A stretch of 64,000 bases of DNA, from contig NZ_CP072359.1 in NCBI RefSeq assembly GCF_018128065.1, positions 744,001 through 808,000 of the forward strand, written 5' to 3'. Source of the stretch: Prevotella melaninogenica (GTDB lineage Bacteria; Bacteroidota; Bacteroidia; Bacteroidales; Bacteroidaceae). The position numbers and the translations under genes were made by a program. This document shows positions 16,161 to 25,053 of the stretch, piece after piece (the stretch's first letter is position 1; each line of letters starts with the position of its first letter). Under the pieces are notes generated by a model. The model was not told the DNA's origin, did not search any database, and saw only the letters and a program-made list of their open reading frames with translations.

Positions 16161-17447
16161 ATGAACCATCATTTTATCAACTCTATACTTCAATGGCTGC
16201 TCATTGCTATTGTCTTGAGAGCAATCGGAGCATTGGTCTTAGGGGTCGTTGCCGATGGCGGTAAGGGGCCGACAGTGATAGGTCTGCTCATCGGCGGGGC
16301 GCTCATCTGGGCAGAGCATTACACCGAGAAGCGGGCCGAGAAGCGTGACGTGCTGGAGATGGAGACGTCGGCAGATAAGGCGGAGGACGGCACGGATGCA
16401 TTGCCAGCGAGCGAGGAAGCACCGACCGAGAGCTATCGCATCGAACGGGAAGACAATTTTTCCACAGCCATAGAGGCACTGACGCATCAGGAGATTGCCG
16501 CAGGGCAGAATAGAGTGCTTGCTTTTGAAGACTCGATGGTGTACGCCTATGAGCTGACGGAGGTAGGATTGCTCACGGGAAGCGGAGAGCAGATGCGCTT
16601 CTCGGTGGTGATTCCGCTGCGTCGCAGCAACTGGCAGACGGAGCAGGAAGAGATAGAGAGAAGGCTCGCAAAGGTATGGAGGGGTATGTGGCAAGACTAT
16701 GTTTTTGAGACGGCGCATGCGTTGTCAGAGAGCAGCCTGATGCTCAAGATAGAGGCTTGCGGGCCGGTAGCCCACGCCGTGAAAGCGTTGAAGCCCATGC
16801 AAGATATACTTCACGAGATTATCATACGTCGGGATCTGCATCTGTTAGACTCGTATTTGCTCATTCACGGCTATGATTGGCCAGAATATGCCTATCTTAG
16901 AGGTGGACAGGTGGTGCACGATTTCAGAGAAGAAGAGGGTGTGGCAAGAAGTGTGTACCATGAAGATGAGGCGATGGCTGTGGCACGACTGTACGACTTC
17001 CAAGACTGCCAACGCATCAGCGAGGCGGAGTATTTAGAGGCACTTTCCTCTTACGCCCACCTGCCTTTTGCGTATCATGGTTCTTACTTGGCGTATAAAA
17101 ACAATAAGTTCAAAGGCGTAGTCTTCACCATGATTGCGGGCAAATTCCACTTGTTTTGCAGTATTGACGAGGCCTACTTTACGACGGATCTGAGCATGTT
17201 TGACCATTTGGAGGAGGCACGTCAGTATAACTGTCGAGTGATGGAGGTACGCTTCAGATACGACCATCTGCCCATGATGCGCCTGCTGACAGGAGAGATA
17301 TTATATATCGATGTGGTGCTGGAGAAGTATGGAGAGCCATTCTATTATCTTGTTCCAAGCTCGTATGGCGGCAGAGATTATGCTCGCATCAAGGCCGATT
17401 ATGATGCTGCGAAGGTGGCAGAGATAGGGGTGAAGATGAAACTTTAA
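16161..17447 (+). CDS. Uncharacterised 428-aa protein with N-terminal membrane anchor, GC-rich
   Basis: A hydrophobic N-terminus (about residues 8-50, two segments with a Gly-rich turn) anchors a large soluble domain, preceded by an acidic linker (70-95). The soluble part contains MRFSVVIPLRRSNW, a stretch of acidic helices and FDHLEEARQYNCRVMEVRFR, but no motif I can tie to a known enzyme. The gene has clearly higher GC and more CG dinucleotides than its flanks. It begins 15 nt after an IS1380 end, with another IS1380 end 0.95 kb after its stop. Both points suggest acquisition from another genome. Confidence 0.75.
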   Translation: MNHHFINSILQWLLIAIVLRAIGALVLGVVADGGKGPTVIGLLIGGALIWAEHYTEKRAEKRDVLEMETSADKAEDGTDALPASEEAPTESYRIEREDNFSTAIEALTHQEIAAGQNRVLAFEDSMVYAYELTEVGLLTGSGEQMRFSVVIPLRRSNWQTEQEEIERRLAKVWRGMWQDYVFETAHALSESSLMLKIEACGPVAHAVKALKPMQDILHEIIIRRDLHLLDSYLLIHGYDWPEYAYLRGGQVVHDFREEEGVARSVYHEDEAMAVARLYDFQDCQRISEAEYLEALSSYAHLPFAYHGSYLAYKNNKFKGVVFTMIAGKFHLFCSIDEAYFTTDLSMFDHLEEARQYNCRVMEVRFRYDHLPMMRLLTGEILYIDVVLEKYGEPFYYLVPSSYGGRDYARIKADYDAAKVAEIGVKMKL

Positions 17448-17691
17448 TATAGTATAGCCTCAAATCCGCAACTAAGCCTTTCAACGTCCTTCTTGCGTGT
17501 ACACATCCTCTCATTATTGAATTTGCAGATAATTTGAACTTGAAGCACCCACTTTTGCCTACAATATCCCCTTACCCCACAATGTGACTTGAGGCAATAC
17601 GCAATATCATTCCCATAAGTTGGGCTCTTCAGCAATAGGGAGTGATAATCTGAATCTATTACACAATAAGCCAGACTGAGTTACAAAAGAA
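17448..17691. other. Intergenic, possible gene remnant
   Basis: A minus-strand frame reads CKFNNERMCTRKKDVERLSC and neighbouring residues, which could be the tail of a lost gene, but the frame is short and unrecognised. Confidence 0.25.
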
Positions 17692-18385
17692 CTATTTCCT
17701 CTTTGCCTTCCTCAACACTATTCTCAACGAATCAGTAAGCACTCTTTTCTCATTACACATAAGAAAATCTGATGGTAGAATAGATAAGGCTAAAGAATCT
17801 TCGCCCCCTTTGCCTTGGTGTTCATAACGTAATTGAACTGAGATGATTCTATTCTTTACGTGCGTATTATTGGCTTTATATGTATTGGTTCCAGAGAACG
17901 AAAAAGACTTCCCTACCTTTATATTCTTATCATAAAAGTCCAACTGTAAAGAGTCAGGATTCATTACATATTCTCCCTTTAACCCCAATCGGTCATTAGA
18001 GCCTAAACATATTTTGTTTTATTATCGAGCAGATTGTTTGGCTTTGTAACGCAGGCGTAGCGGGCTACGTCAAGTTACAAAGACACACAAGATGCCGATA
18101 AGAAAATAAAAGATGTTAGGAAACAATACCATAGTAATAAGAATTATACATATTGAGGTCTAATGACCGATTGGGGTTATAATTAAAGAGAAGGTAATAC
18201 CAGCCACCGAAGTACACACTGCTGACCTTAACCATACGATTCTCTGATAAATGAATATCATGGCTAAACTTGTTGTTATCTAACGGAAGAATAAATCCCG
18301 TATCACATGACAGAAGTGATAACAAGAAGAAAGCGTAAAGCCCCAACCATTTAATGCGCCAGCAACTAACTATCTGTTTCGACAA
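17692..18385 (-). pseudogene. Lipoprotein gene split by a 21-bp inverted repeat
   Basis: The 5' part (18385-18116) encodes a lipoprotein signal with lipobox LLSLLSC and then LPLDNNKFSHDIHLSENRMV, ending at a stop after YYYGIVS. The 3' part (17988-17692 and upstream in the same frame) reads SNDRLGLKGEYVMNPDSLQL and ends LRIVLRKAKRK. Both parts contain the same 21-nt sequence in opposite orientation. Either two small genes exist or one lipoprotein gene was interrupted by an insertion or inversion of the 158 bp between the repeats. No family is recognised. Confidence 0.5.
17980..18179. repeat. Perfect 21-bp inverted repeat enclosing 158 bp
   Basis: AACCCCAATCGGTCATTAGA (plus a preceding T) at 17980-18000 is perfectly complementary to 18159-18179. 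The enclosed 158 bp include a GC-rich stem: TTTGTAAC pairs with GTTACAAA around GCGTAGC / GCTACGT. Such an arrangement could be invertible or a mini-element. Confidence 0.8.
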
Positions 18386-18395
18386 TATATTAATA

Positions 18396-18692
18396 CCTTA
18401 ATTCCGCAGCATAAATTCTTGTGAGAACTCCAAGTGTCTGAGAAATAAAGTTCTTAAAACACTTGGATATGTCAGAAATTTCACCTATCTTGGTGCTGCA
18501 AACATAACAAGTAAGCAAAAATCTGACATGGCAAAGGTAGCAATTAAAAACGAGAATATCACTTCTTTCGGTGGAATTTATCACATTATGGACGTTTTCT
18601 CAAAGTTGGGCTTTGAAAAACTTACCGAATCCGTATTAAGCAAACGTGGAAGTAGCGGCAAAGCATTCTGTTATGGAAGTATTTTTTGGCTC
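18396..18692 (+). mobile_element. IS1380-family relic: one end plus transposase N-terminus
   Basis: The inverted repeat CCTTAATTCCGCAG (18396-18409) is followed by a transposase start at 18528 (MAKVAIKNENITSFGGIYHI). The frame runs to CYGSIFW and is then joined to an unrelated IS fragment near 18693. It points away from the GC-rich cassette, so that cassette lies between two IS1380 ends in inverted orientation. Confidence 0.75.
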
Positions 18693-18906
18693 TTTCTTCA
18701 TTCACGGCACTCAATGTGGCAAAAATTATGTGCAAGGAACTTGGTACGTCCATCGGTCGCCTTAAAGCGAAGATGATCAATGCCTATTACCCGCAACGAA
18801 TTATTGACGTGTTCGAGAAGAGCCCGAACAAGCCATTAAATAAAGAAAGGATAAATGATATATTTAGTTTTGCTGCTGATGCAGCATAATATTTAACGGA
18901 CTATTG
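18693..18906 (+). mobile_element. Right-end fragment of an IS4-superfamily-like element
   Basis: The frame encodes a transposase C-terminus (SSFTALNVAKIMCKELGTSI, then GRLKAKMINAYYPQRIIDVF and INDIFSFAADAA). It ends in the inverted repeat TTTAACGGACTATTG at 18892-18906. The family placement (IS4-like DDE) is by resemblance of the C-terminal helices only. The same end recurs at 19598-19612 and in reverse at 27979-27993. Confidence 0.6.
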
Positions 18907-18908
18907 TT

Positions 18909-18938
18909 TTGTGGAATAAAAACAAATATCTATCTTTG
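18909..18938 (+). promoter_or_regulatory. Promoter of a candidate small RNA
   Basis: TTG at 18909-18911 and TATCTTTG at 18931-18938 are 19 nt apart, matching the Bacteroidota consensus. It sits just outside an IS end, in the 127-bp gap between two IS ends. Confidence 0.6.
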
Positions 18939-18944
18939 TGGTGT

Positions 18945-19012
18945 GGAGGGAGCGTTTAATCCCTATTAGGACACGTCCTCCATTCCAGCCAGAGTGTTTA
19001 CTCTGGTTTTTT
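18945..19012 (+). ncRNA. Candidate small RNA, ~68 nt
   Basis: Downstream of the promoter there is no ORF. The sequence can pair GGAGG (near 18946) with CCTCC (near 18977) and contains AGGACACGTCCT as an inner hairpin. It ends in a perfect intrinsic terminator, CCAGAGT / ACTCTGG (18989-19006) followed by six T. Promoter, structured body and terminator within ~105 nt is the layout of a small RNA. Class unknown; it could also be an antisense regulator of the adjacent IS family. Confidence 0.5.
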
Positions 19013-19033
19013 ATTAGCAATATTCCCTTATTA

Positions 19034-19612
19034 CAATAGTCCGTTAAAATTTTGTGGTTTACGAATCTTTCGTCCCTAAGCTAACAGGTATTGTGGCAGA
19101 AAGAAAACATGACAGGTCTCTAAAAAAGAGATAATTAGGTAACAAAATATAACTTAATAAAATCGACTATTTCATTGAATCTCTGTAACTTTATAGATGT
19201 AAAAAGACAATAAAGTTTATGCTGATAACCAACTTGATTAGTCGATATATGAAGCTCTGCAAAGCAGCATTTAGTACTGGAGATGGAGCAAAGTTAAACA
19301 AAAGTATTCAAACAAACGTCATGGAAATGCTTTTTCTTTTGATGGTCATCCCAAGGGTTTGTCAGGCACGCGACAAGAGAAAACTTGAGTTTGCTTTCAA
19401 CTCTTCATTCACAGCACTCAATGTGGCGAAAATTATGTGCAAGAAACTTGGTACGTCCATCGGTCGCCTTAAAGCGAAGATGATTAATGCCTATTACGCG
19501 CAACGAATTATTGACCTGTCGAGAAAAGTCCGAACATGCCATTAAATAAAGAAAGGATAAATGATATATTTAGTTTCGCTGCTGATGCAGCATAATATTT
19601 AACGGACTATTG
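19034..19612 (+). mobile_element. Internally deleted IS4-superfamily-like element with both ends
   Basis: CAATAGTCCGTTAAA at 19034-19048 and its complement at 19598-19612 bound 579 bp. Inside is only the transposase C-terminal part (SSFTALNVAKIMCKKLGTSI, then GRLKAKMINAYYAQRIIDL), with a frameshift before the usual FSFAADAA end. It is a non-autonomous derivative that may still be mobilisable in trans. Confidence 0.65.
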
Positions 19613-19627
19613 ATAATAATAACCGTT

Positions 19628-20182
19628 TTAAAAAGGGTTAGTCAGGCTACTTGGTAAACCAACACGCATAAAGAAGCGTGCAAAAGCTTGAGATAAATGC
19701 TCTTTATAGGGAGAGATTAGACGAATGACATAGCCACGTTTAGCAATAGTACTTTTCAAAGTTTTTTGTGAAATAGTAAATGCATTACTAAAATCAATCA
19801 CAGGATAATCCCCAAGTCCCTTTTCTATATCTTTATCGAGAATATGGTAACTAGGCATAACACCAGTAGCTAGATGCTTGAAGAGACTTTTCTTTTCCTT
19901 TGTACTCATAGACCTTTCGAGGAATTCTGAACGTTTGGAAATAACTTCAGATATATATGTCCAAGGAGCTACAAATATCTTATCTACCTTATTGTTTGCA
20001 ATGTCACACGATTGTGTCACAATTACGACATTATATTCTACAACCTTTGCATGTATCTCCTCATTAATACCATCACTTAGTACATCATAATATGGACAAT
20101 CAAACAAAATGTCTCCTTGTTCTATTGCCATACCTTCACTATACTCTATTTTTTCATACCAAGAAGTGTCATCTTTATTCAT
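19628..20182 (-). CDS. Uncharacterised protein, third gene of a TIGR04255-type module
   Basis: A ~184-aa soluble protein. The start at 20182 (MNKDDTSWYEKIEYSEG) is preferred over the ATG 24 nt upstream, since it overlaps the previous stop as ATGAATAA, a coupling arrangement. Visible features are GDILFDCPYYDV (about 22-33), VVIVTQSCDIANNKVD (about 54-69) and a Lys-rich helix. QSCDI-type sequences occur in uncharacterised accessory proteins of bacterial genomes, but I cannot name the reaction. The strict coupling to the two upstream genes says that it works with them. Confidence 0.75.
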   Translation of the reverse strand: MNKDDTSWYEKIEYSEGMAIEQGDILFDCPYYDVLSDGINEEIHAKVVEYNVVIVTQSCDIANNKVDKIFVAPWTYISEVISKRSEFLERSMSTKEKKSLFKHLATGVMPSYHILDKDIEKGLGDYPVIDFSNAFTISQKTLKSTIAKRGYVIRLISPYKEHLSQAFARFFMRVGLPSSLTNPF

Positions 20183-20612
20183 AATCGAAATCTTCAAAAA
20201 GTTCATCAGTCAAACTAATGTAGCCTTTGTCACGGCTAATGATTTTCATTTTTGCATCTCTAGCCATTCCTTCAGAATGTGCAAAATAAAGTATTGCTTC
20301 TACATCATCATATTCCTCATCATCAACAACATTGACAAACGTGTCCTCGATAGGTGTAACTGAAGAAAAAGAAGACTTAACTATGAAATTTTCATTAAAA
20401 GAAGATAAGCTTACAGATGATGTTGACCTCTCATCTACATAGCAAATAGAATTTGCTCCAGCTACACCAACTGAAGACATTAATGCAGTAAGCACTAACG
20501 TACGTACTACTTTCTGAAGCCCATCAACGTGTGTCAGCCCATGATTTTTTTTGCTCTCATGAAAGACCACCGAAGTGCGAAGATCAGTCTTGAAATAATC
20601 GTTATTGTTCAT
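20175..20612 (-). CDS. Uncharacterised single-span membrane protein, middle gene of the module
   Basis: The 145-aa protein has one hydrophobic segment (about 37-56, LVLTALMSSVGVAGANSICY), so it is membrane-anchored. The N-terminal part is basic, and the C-terminal part is acidic (VVDDEEYDDVEA, DELFEDFDYE). No family recognised. It overlaps the gene before it by 11 nt and the gene after it by 8 nt, so the three genes form one translationally coupled unit. Confidence 0.75.
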   Translation of the reverse strand: MNNNDYFKTDLRTSVVFHESKKNHGLTHVDGLQKVVRTLVLTALMSSVGVAGANSICYVDERSTSSVSLSSFNENFIVKSSFSSVTPIEDTFVNVVDDEEYDDVEAILYFAHSEGMARDAKMKIISRDKGYISLTDELFEDFDYE

Positions 20613-21366
20613 CCTTCTTTCCCTTTTTTACTTTGAATGATTCATAAAGTGATCCTCTCGTGATATTCTTAAAGAAATTGCTTAGGAAAACGTGAGAATT
20701 ATCAAGAATACCCAAGAATCTCTCTTTATCATCTGTTTCTAAAAGCATATTTGCTTTAATTGTATTTTGGATACTGCTCTCCAGTATAAAGCCATCTCTA
20801 CGACCATCTTTTTGCCCACGGTTCAATGCAAATCTGAAAATGCCAGCATCTTTCTGCTCCTCACATGAGAAACCTAAACCCTGAGGATGGTCAATATAAT
20901 CAGCATTGATGTTGAGATGGAAATATCGTTTAACAAAATCCATTGTGTCGTCAGCCGGATCTTTATCGAAAAAATCTAGATAACGCAGTTGCATAGTAAG
21001 CGTTGTGTTATCATTAAAATGATATAACTGCGCAAACTTGTCTATAACATTTATTATCTGAGGCTTGAATAAATCCCAATCATACTGATTACCTGCATAA
21101 TTAACACTAACTACTCCTGGCCCTGTCTGATATAGAAGATTTTTATTCTCTTTATTCTTAGACCGGTATACAACTTGCCCAAGCATAGCCTGAAGCGGGA
21201 TGTTACCGATAGGCAGCAATGCAGAAGGTAATTCAAACTTATCGGTAAGAGCTGCAGAAAGAGTGCCAACCACAATCTGATATTTTTGCAAGTCAACAGA
21301 ATTGTTTGCATTCCATCTAATTTCAAATATAACCTCTACAAGAGGGGCTTGTGGTAATATTGCCAT
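20602..21366 (-). CDS. TIGR04255-family protein, first gene of the module
   Basis: The 254-aa soluble protein starts with PLVEVIFEIRWNANN, the hallmark opening of the sporadically distributed TIGR04255 family. It continues with QTGPGVVSVNYAGNQYDWDL and TLTMQLRYLDFFD in the expected order, and ends in a helical, Lys-rich tail. The biochemical role of the family is unknown. Its patchy distribution and frequent placement with other accessory genes make a role in defence or in stabilising mobile DNA plausible. The promoter would lie in the 101 bp between this start and the IS1380 relic. Confidence 0.8.
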   Translation of the reverse strand: MAILPQAPLVEVIFEIRWNANNSVDLQKYQIVVGTLSAALTDKFELPSALLPIGNIPLQAMLGQVVYRSKNKENKNLLYQTGPGVVSVNYAGNQYDWDLFKPQIINVIDKFAQLYHFNDNTTLTMQLRYLDFFDKDPADDTMDFVKRYFHLNINADYIDHPQGLGFSCEEQKDAGIFRFALNRGQKDGRRDGFILESSIQNTIKANMLLETDDKERFLGILDNSHVFLSNFFKNITRGSLYESFKVKKGKKDEQ

Positions 21367-21467
21367 ATGTAATTATAATGTTAGTTCTATTAATATAACT
21401 GCAAAAGTAATGCTAAATTATGAAAGCATGATAGAAAAATAGATTTTTTCCTGAAATTTAATAAGAT

Positions 21468-21755
21468 CCTTAATCCCGCAGCATAAATTCTTGTAAGAAA
21501 TCCAAGTTCCTGAGAAATAAAGTTCTCAAAACACCTGGATATGTCAGAAATTTCACCTATCTTGGTGCTGCAGACATAACAAGTAAGCAAAAAACTGACA
21601 TGGCAAAGATAGCAATTAAAAACGAGAATATCACTTCTTACGGTGGAATTTATCACATTATGGACGTTTTCTCAAAGTTGGGCTTTGAAAAACTTACCGA
21701 ATCTGTATTGGGCAAACGTGGAAGTAGCGGCAAAGCATTCTGTTATGGAAATATC
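21468..21755 (+). mobile_element. IS1380-family relic: one end plus transposase N-terminus
   Basis: Inverted repeat CCTTAATCCCGCAG (one mismatch to the others) at 21468-21481. The transposase start at 21600 reads MAKIAIKNENITSYGGIYHI and is open to CYGNIINS, after which unrelated sequence begins. It borders the TIGR04255 module on its upstream side. Confidence 0.75.
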
Positions 21756-23592
21756 ATAAACTCATGATAAGTCTCTGCGCACATTATTTATTATCTTACT
21801 AAGGCTCCGCACATATGGTGCGAAAGGCATATAACATTACAAGAATAGGAAAAACCTCAGCAAGCCTATGGTGAATGGTGCGACAAATAGGGAGAGAAAA
21901 CTGAATAAAAAGCAATTGTGAGAGTCGACAAAATAGGAACATTCTTACTACTTATAGATTTAATAGGAGAAAAATAACAGTCGATAGCTGTGTTATAAAT
22001 CAAAATTACCATGCTTTGAGAGCATAAAACGACAAAAAAGGAATATTCTTTATTGACTTAAGAAAGCAACATAATAAACTGAATATCAATAGAAAATAAA
22101 TATTGATAAAAGTAAAGTGCGACAAAAAAGTGACAAGTTTTGGTACTTTTCGAACGTAAAAGAGAAAAAAAATATCCATAACTTCATTAATATCAATGCT
22201 TTATCGAACAAATAGAGTAGGGTAGTATCGAAAATAGCTTCCCTATTTGTCTCCGTTATCTTTAAGCGATAAAACAGCATTTTGTGAATGATTAAGAACG
22301 AAAAAGGGCTCAAGTGCGACAAAAAAGGAGGAAAAACTCTCACGTCAAAACACGTAAAAAGGATGTCGACAAAGTCATGAAAAGAAGAAAACTCAATGCG
22401 AATAACCTTCCTAAAATATGAACATAAAAACCGAAAAGTTTGAACAATGAAAAGAAGAAATAATCCTTCTAAATTCGATACGAATACCGACAAGCTGATA
22501 ACAAAGAAAAACATACAAACGTCCTGACGCATCTCCGCACTTTAATCATTGAATACGAAGAAGTAAATAATAACCTCTAAGAAAATTAAAAAGCGATAAT
22601 ATACTGATACACAAATATATAAAAACATATTTGAAGATAATAAGAATCCTGTGTAACCGCCTAAAAAACAACCGAATAAAGCAAAGATCAACGGTAATAA
22701 AAATAAGAAAACGAAACAAAACCTACTGCCAACCCGACATGAATCTCACCAAAATTTCCTACCCGAAACCGCCGACTAAAAAACCACAAAACCATGAAAC
22801 GGAAATGAAAACCCGACTCAAAACGCTCGTCCTCCAAGCCTACAGCAAAACAGAAAACGCCTGCACCGTTCCTAAAACGTATGTGCGACAAAAAGGGAGG
22901 TTGCGCCCAAAAGCTTTGTTTAAAGTCTTCTTCCCCCACCGAAAAAATATATATTTTCTTAAAACAAAACACATCTTCTTAACTTAGAATATCGTTATGT
23001 AATCATTATTAGATATTAGTAGAGGACTTTCAACTTATTGTTCTTTAAGTAGTTACAAGGTTAATCGGCGACACTTTAGGAAGTTTGTGACGACAGATAG
23101 GGAAGAATGGTGCGACTAATTAGTAAGGATGGTGCGACACTTTAGTAGCTAAAAGGGTGGGGTAGTCGACAACTTAGGAGGTTAGGTGCGACGAATAGGG
23201 AAGGAGTAAGCTATGTTTATGAATAATTCATACAAAAAGGTGTTATATAAGACAAAATAACGAGCGTTTCTATGATTGATAAAGCTAAAGCTTAATAAAA
23301 GTATGATGTATTGTCGTTGTTTTCTAAATGGTCTTAAATATCATAATACATTATATTATAGATTGTTATAACATTATGGTGAAAAGTGCGAGACAAAAAG
23401 GGAAGATTTTGTGTACTATGGTCTCTTGTATTTACCGACAAAATAGTAAGTTTTTGAAAATAATTTACATTAAGACGTGGTTTGAGGTCATGAAAGACAT
23501 GATGAACAGCAGGTACAGAGACAGGGTAACAGATGAATAAAGGTATAGTAGGAGTGGGAAAGACATTCTGAACATAATGCAAAAAGAAAGAA
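21756..23592. other. Gene-free region dense in GCGAC motifs
   Basis: No credible ORF. On the + strand the motif TGCGAC followed by AAA/ACT and often AG-G-AG recurs near 21869, 22115, 22313, 22883, 23112, 23131 and 23187. Looser GTCGAC or CGACAA forms occur near 21927, 22366, 23067, 23088, 23160, 23385 and 23436. Nearly all share one orientation. Open frames at 22631-22987 (+) and 22688-22972 (-) have odd composition and look like by-products of base skew. The motif field resembles iterons or partition sites. Confidence 0.55.
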
Positions 23593-24362
23593 GATAGAAA
23601 GTACAAGAAATAATTAATCATTTTATCCTCTCACAGATGCCACAGATATACAGATTGCTTATGCTCACAGAAACCTAAAGGTTAGAGATAGCACAGAACG
23701 TTATTGCAATGAAAGAGAAAAAGACAGAAGCACAAAAGGACCAGATGATAGAAAGTACAAGAAATAATTAATCATTTTATCTTCTCACAGATGCCACAGA
23801 TATACAGATTGCTTATGCTCACAGAGACCTAAAGGTTAGAGATAGCACAGAACGTTATTGCAATGAAAGAGAAAAAGACAGAAGCACAAAAGGACCAGAT
23901 GATAGAAAGAACAAGAAATAATTAATCATTTTATCCTCTCACAGATGCCACAGATATACAGATTGCTTATGCTCACAGAGACCTAAAGGTCGGAGATAGC
24001 ACAGAACGTTATTGCAATGAAAGAGAGAAAGACAGAAGCACAAAAGGACCAGACGATAGAAAGTACAAGAAATAATTAATCATTTTATCTTCTCACAGAT
24101 GCCACAGATATACAGATTGCTTATGCTCACAGAAACCTAAAGGTTAGAGATAGCACAGAACGTTATTGCAATGAAAGAGTAAAAGACGGAAGCACAAAAG
24201 GAACAGAAGATAGAAAGTACAAGAAATAATTAATCATTTTATCTTCTCACAGATGCCACAGATATACAGATTGCTTACGCTCACAGAGACCTAAAGGTTA
24301 GAGGTTGCACAGAACGTTATTGCAATGAAAGAGAAAAAACGGAAGGTATAAAAGGATATTAA
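23593..24362 (+). repeat. Five tandem copies of a 154-bp repeat
   Basis: The phrase GAAATAATTAATCATTTTAT begins at 23607, 23761, 23915, 24069 and 24223, an exact 154-bp period. The unit contains CTCACAGATGCCACAGATAT, GACCTAAAGGTTAGAG and GAACGTTATTGCAATGAAAG. Copies differ at only a few positions, so the array is recently expanded or kept homogeneous. Diverged single relatives lie near 24720-24830 and 44876-44945. There is no direct-repeat/spacer pattern. Confidence 0.95.
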
Positions 24363-24436
24363 AGCTCAAAATTAAAACCTCAAAGTTCTATGTTCAAAGT
24401 TCTTCGTGTTGTAAATAAAATTCAAAGATTGTGAAT

Positions 24437-24580
24437 TAAAAGGGCATGAAATGGCTTGCAATTAACGCCCAATTGACTTGCAACAGATGCCCTTTTGAGC
24501 TCTTACTAACGCCCTTTTGAAGTCTAACTAAGCACCTTTTCTTGCATGACTTTATAACTAATTGATTTACTGTTGGTTGC
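24437..24580 (-). repeat. Modular GGGCRT repeat, copy 3 (inverted)
   Basis: On the minus strand this reads as the other copies: GGTGCTTAGTTAG, GGGCGTTAGTAAG, GGGCATCTGTTGCAAG and GGGCGTTAATTGCAAG units. Confidence 0.7.
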
Positions 24581-24951
24581 AACCTTGCTTTTTATATGTG
24601 TTTTTGCCTTAACTTATATATGTTTTCTTTGAAATTATGTAATGATTTTTCAAAAACTTATTTGTGATTACTATTGGGTTCATCCGTGATTTGGAGTGAT
24701 AAAGTAAGCTTATTATGTTTTCTCACAGAGTACACTTCCTAAAGGTTAATGCTCAAATTATTCTCTCTCACAGATGAACAGATACGATGCAGCACAGAGA
24801 GCTAAAGGGCTACGAAACACACAGAGCTTTATTGCATTGACGTATAGATGAGGCATAGACTGGAAAAAAGCTAAAAGGATAGGAAGGTAAAAAGAGACAG
24901 AATGTATATGATAAACAGAGGGAATGACATGTGTTGTGCTTTCTTTGTCCT
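24581..24951. other. Intergenic with diverged 154-bp repeat relatives
   Basis: 24720-24835 holds scrambled parts of the 154-bp unit (TTCTCACAGAG, CTAAAGG, CACACAGAGCTTTATTGCA). Nothing else is recognised. Confidence 0.5.
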
Positions 24952-24963
24952 GCAAACGTTTGC
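24952..24963. promoter_or_regulatory. LacI-type operator candidate
   Basis: GCAAACGTTTGC is a perfect 12-bp palindrome centred on CG, the shape bound by LacI/GalR-family sugar regulators. It lies about 60 nt upstream of the -7 element of the amylase gene, so carbohydrate control of that gene is likely. Confidence 0.45.
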
Positions 24964-25018
24964 GCAATATAAAGTATAGAATAACTTCATCGACTCGGAG
25001 TAATATGCTTTAAAACGT

Positions 25019-25026
25019 TATATTTG
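25019..25026 (+). promoter_or_regulatory. -7 element of the alpha-amylase gene
   Basis: TATATTTG matches TAnnTTTG and lies 27 nt before the start codon. No clear -33 TTTG is seen at the right distance. Confidence 0.5.
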
Positions 25027-25053
25027 CAAATAAAACCTAATATATAATTAAAA

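Noticed and set aside
22631..22987. 118-codon + strand frame and its 94-codon minus-strand shadow (22688-22972)
   Set aside because: Composition follows the A/C strand bias, there is no family resemblance, and GCGAC motifs run through it. Both frames look like chance.
23593..24362. Possible CRISPR array
   Set aside because: The 154-bp units repeat as wholes with no unique spacers between short repeats, and no cas gene is present.
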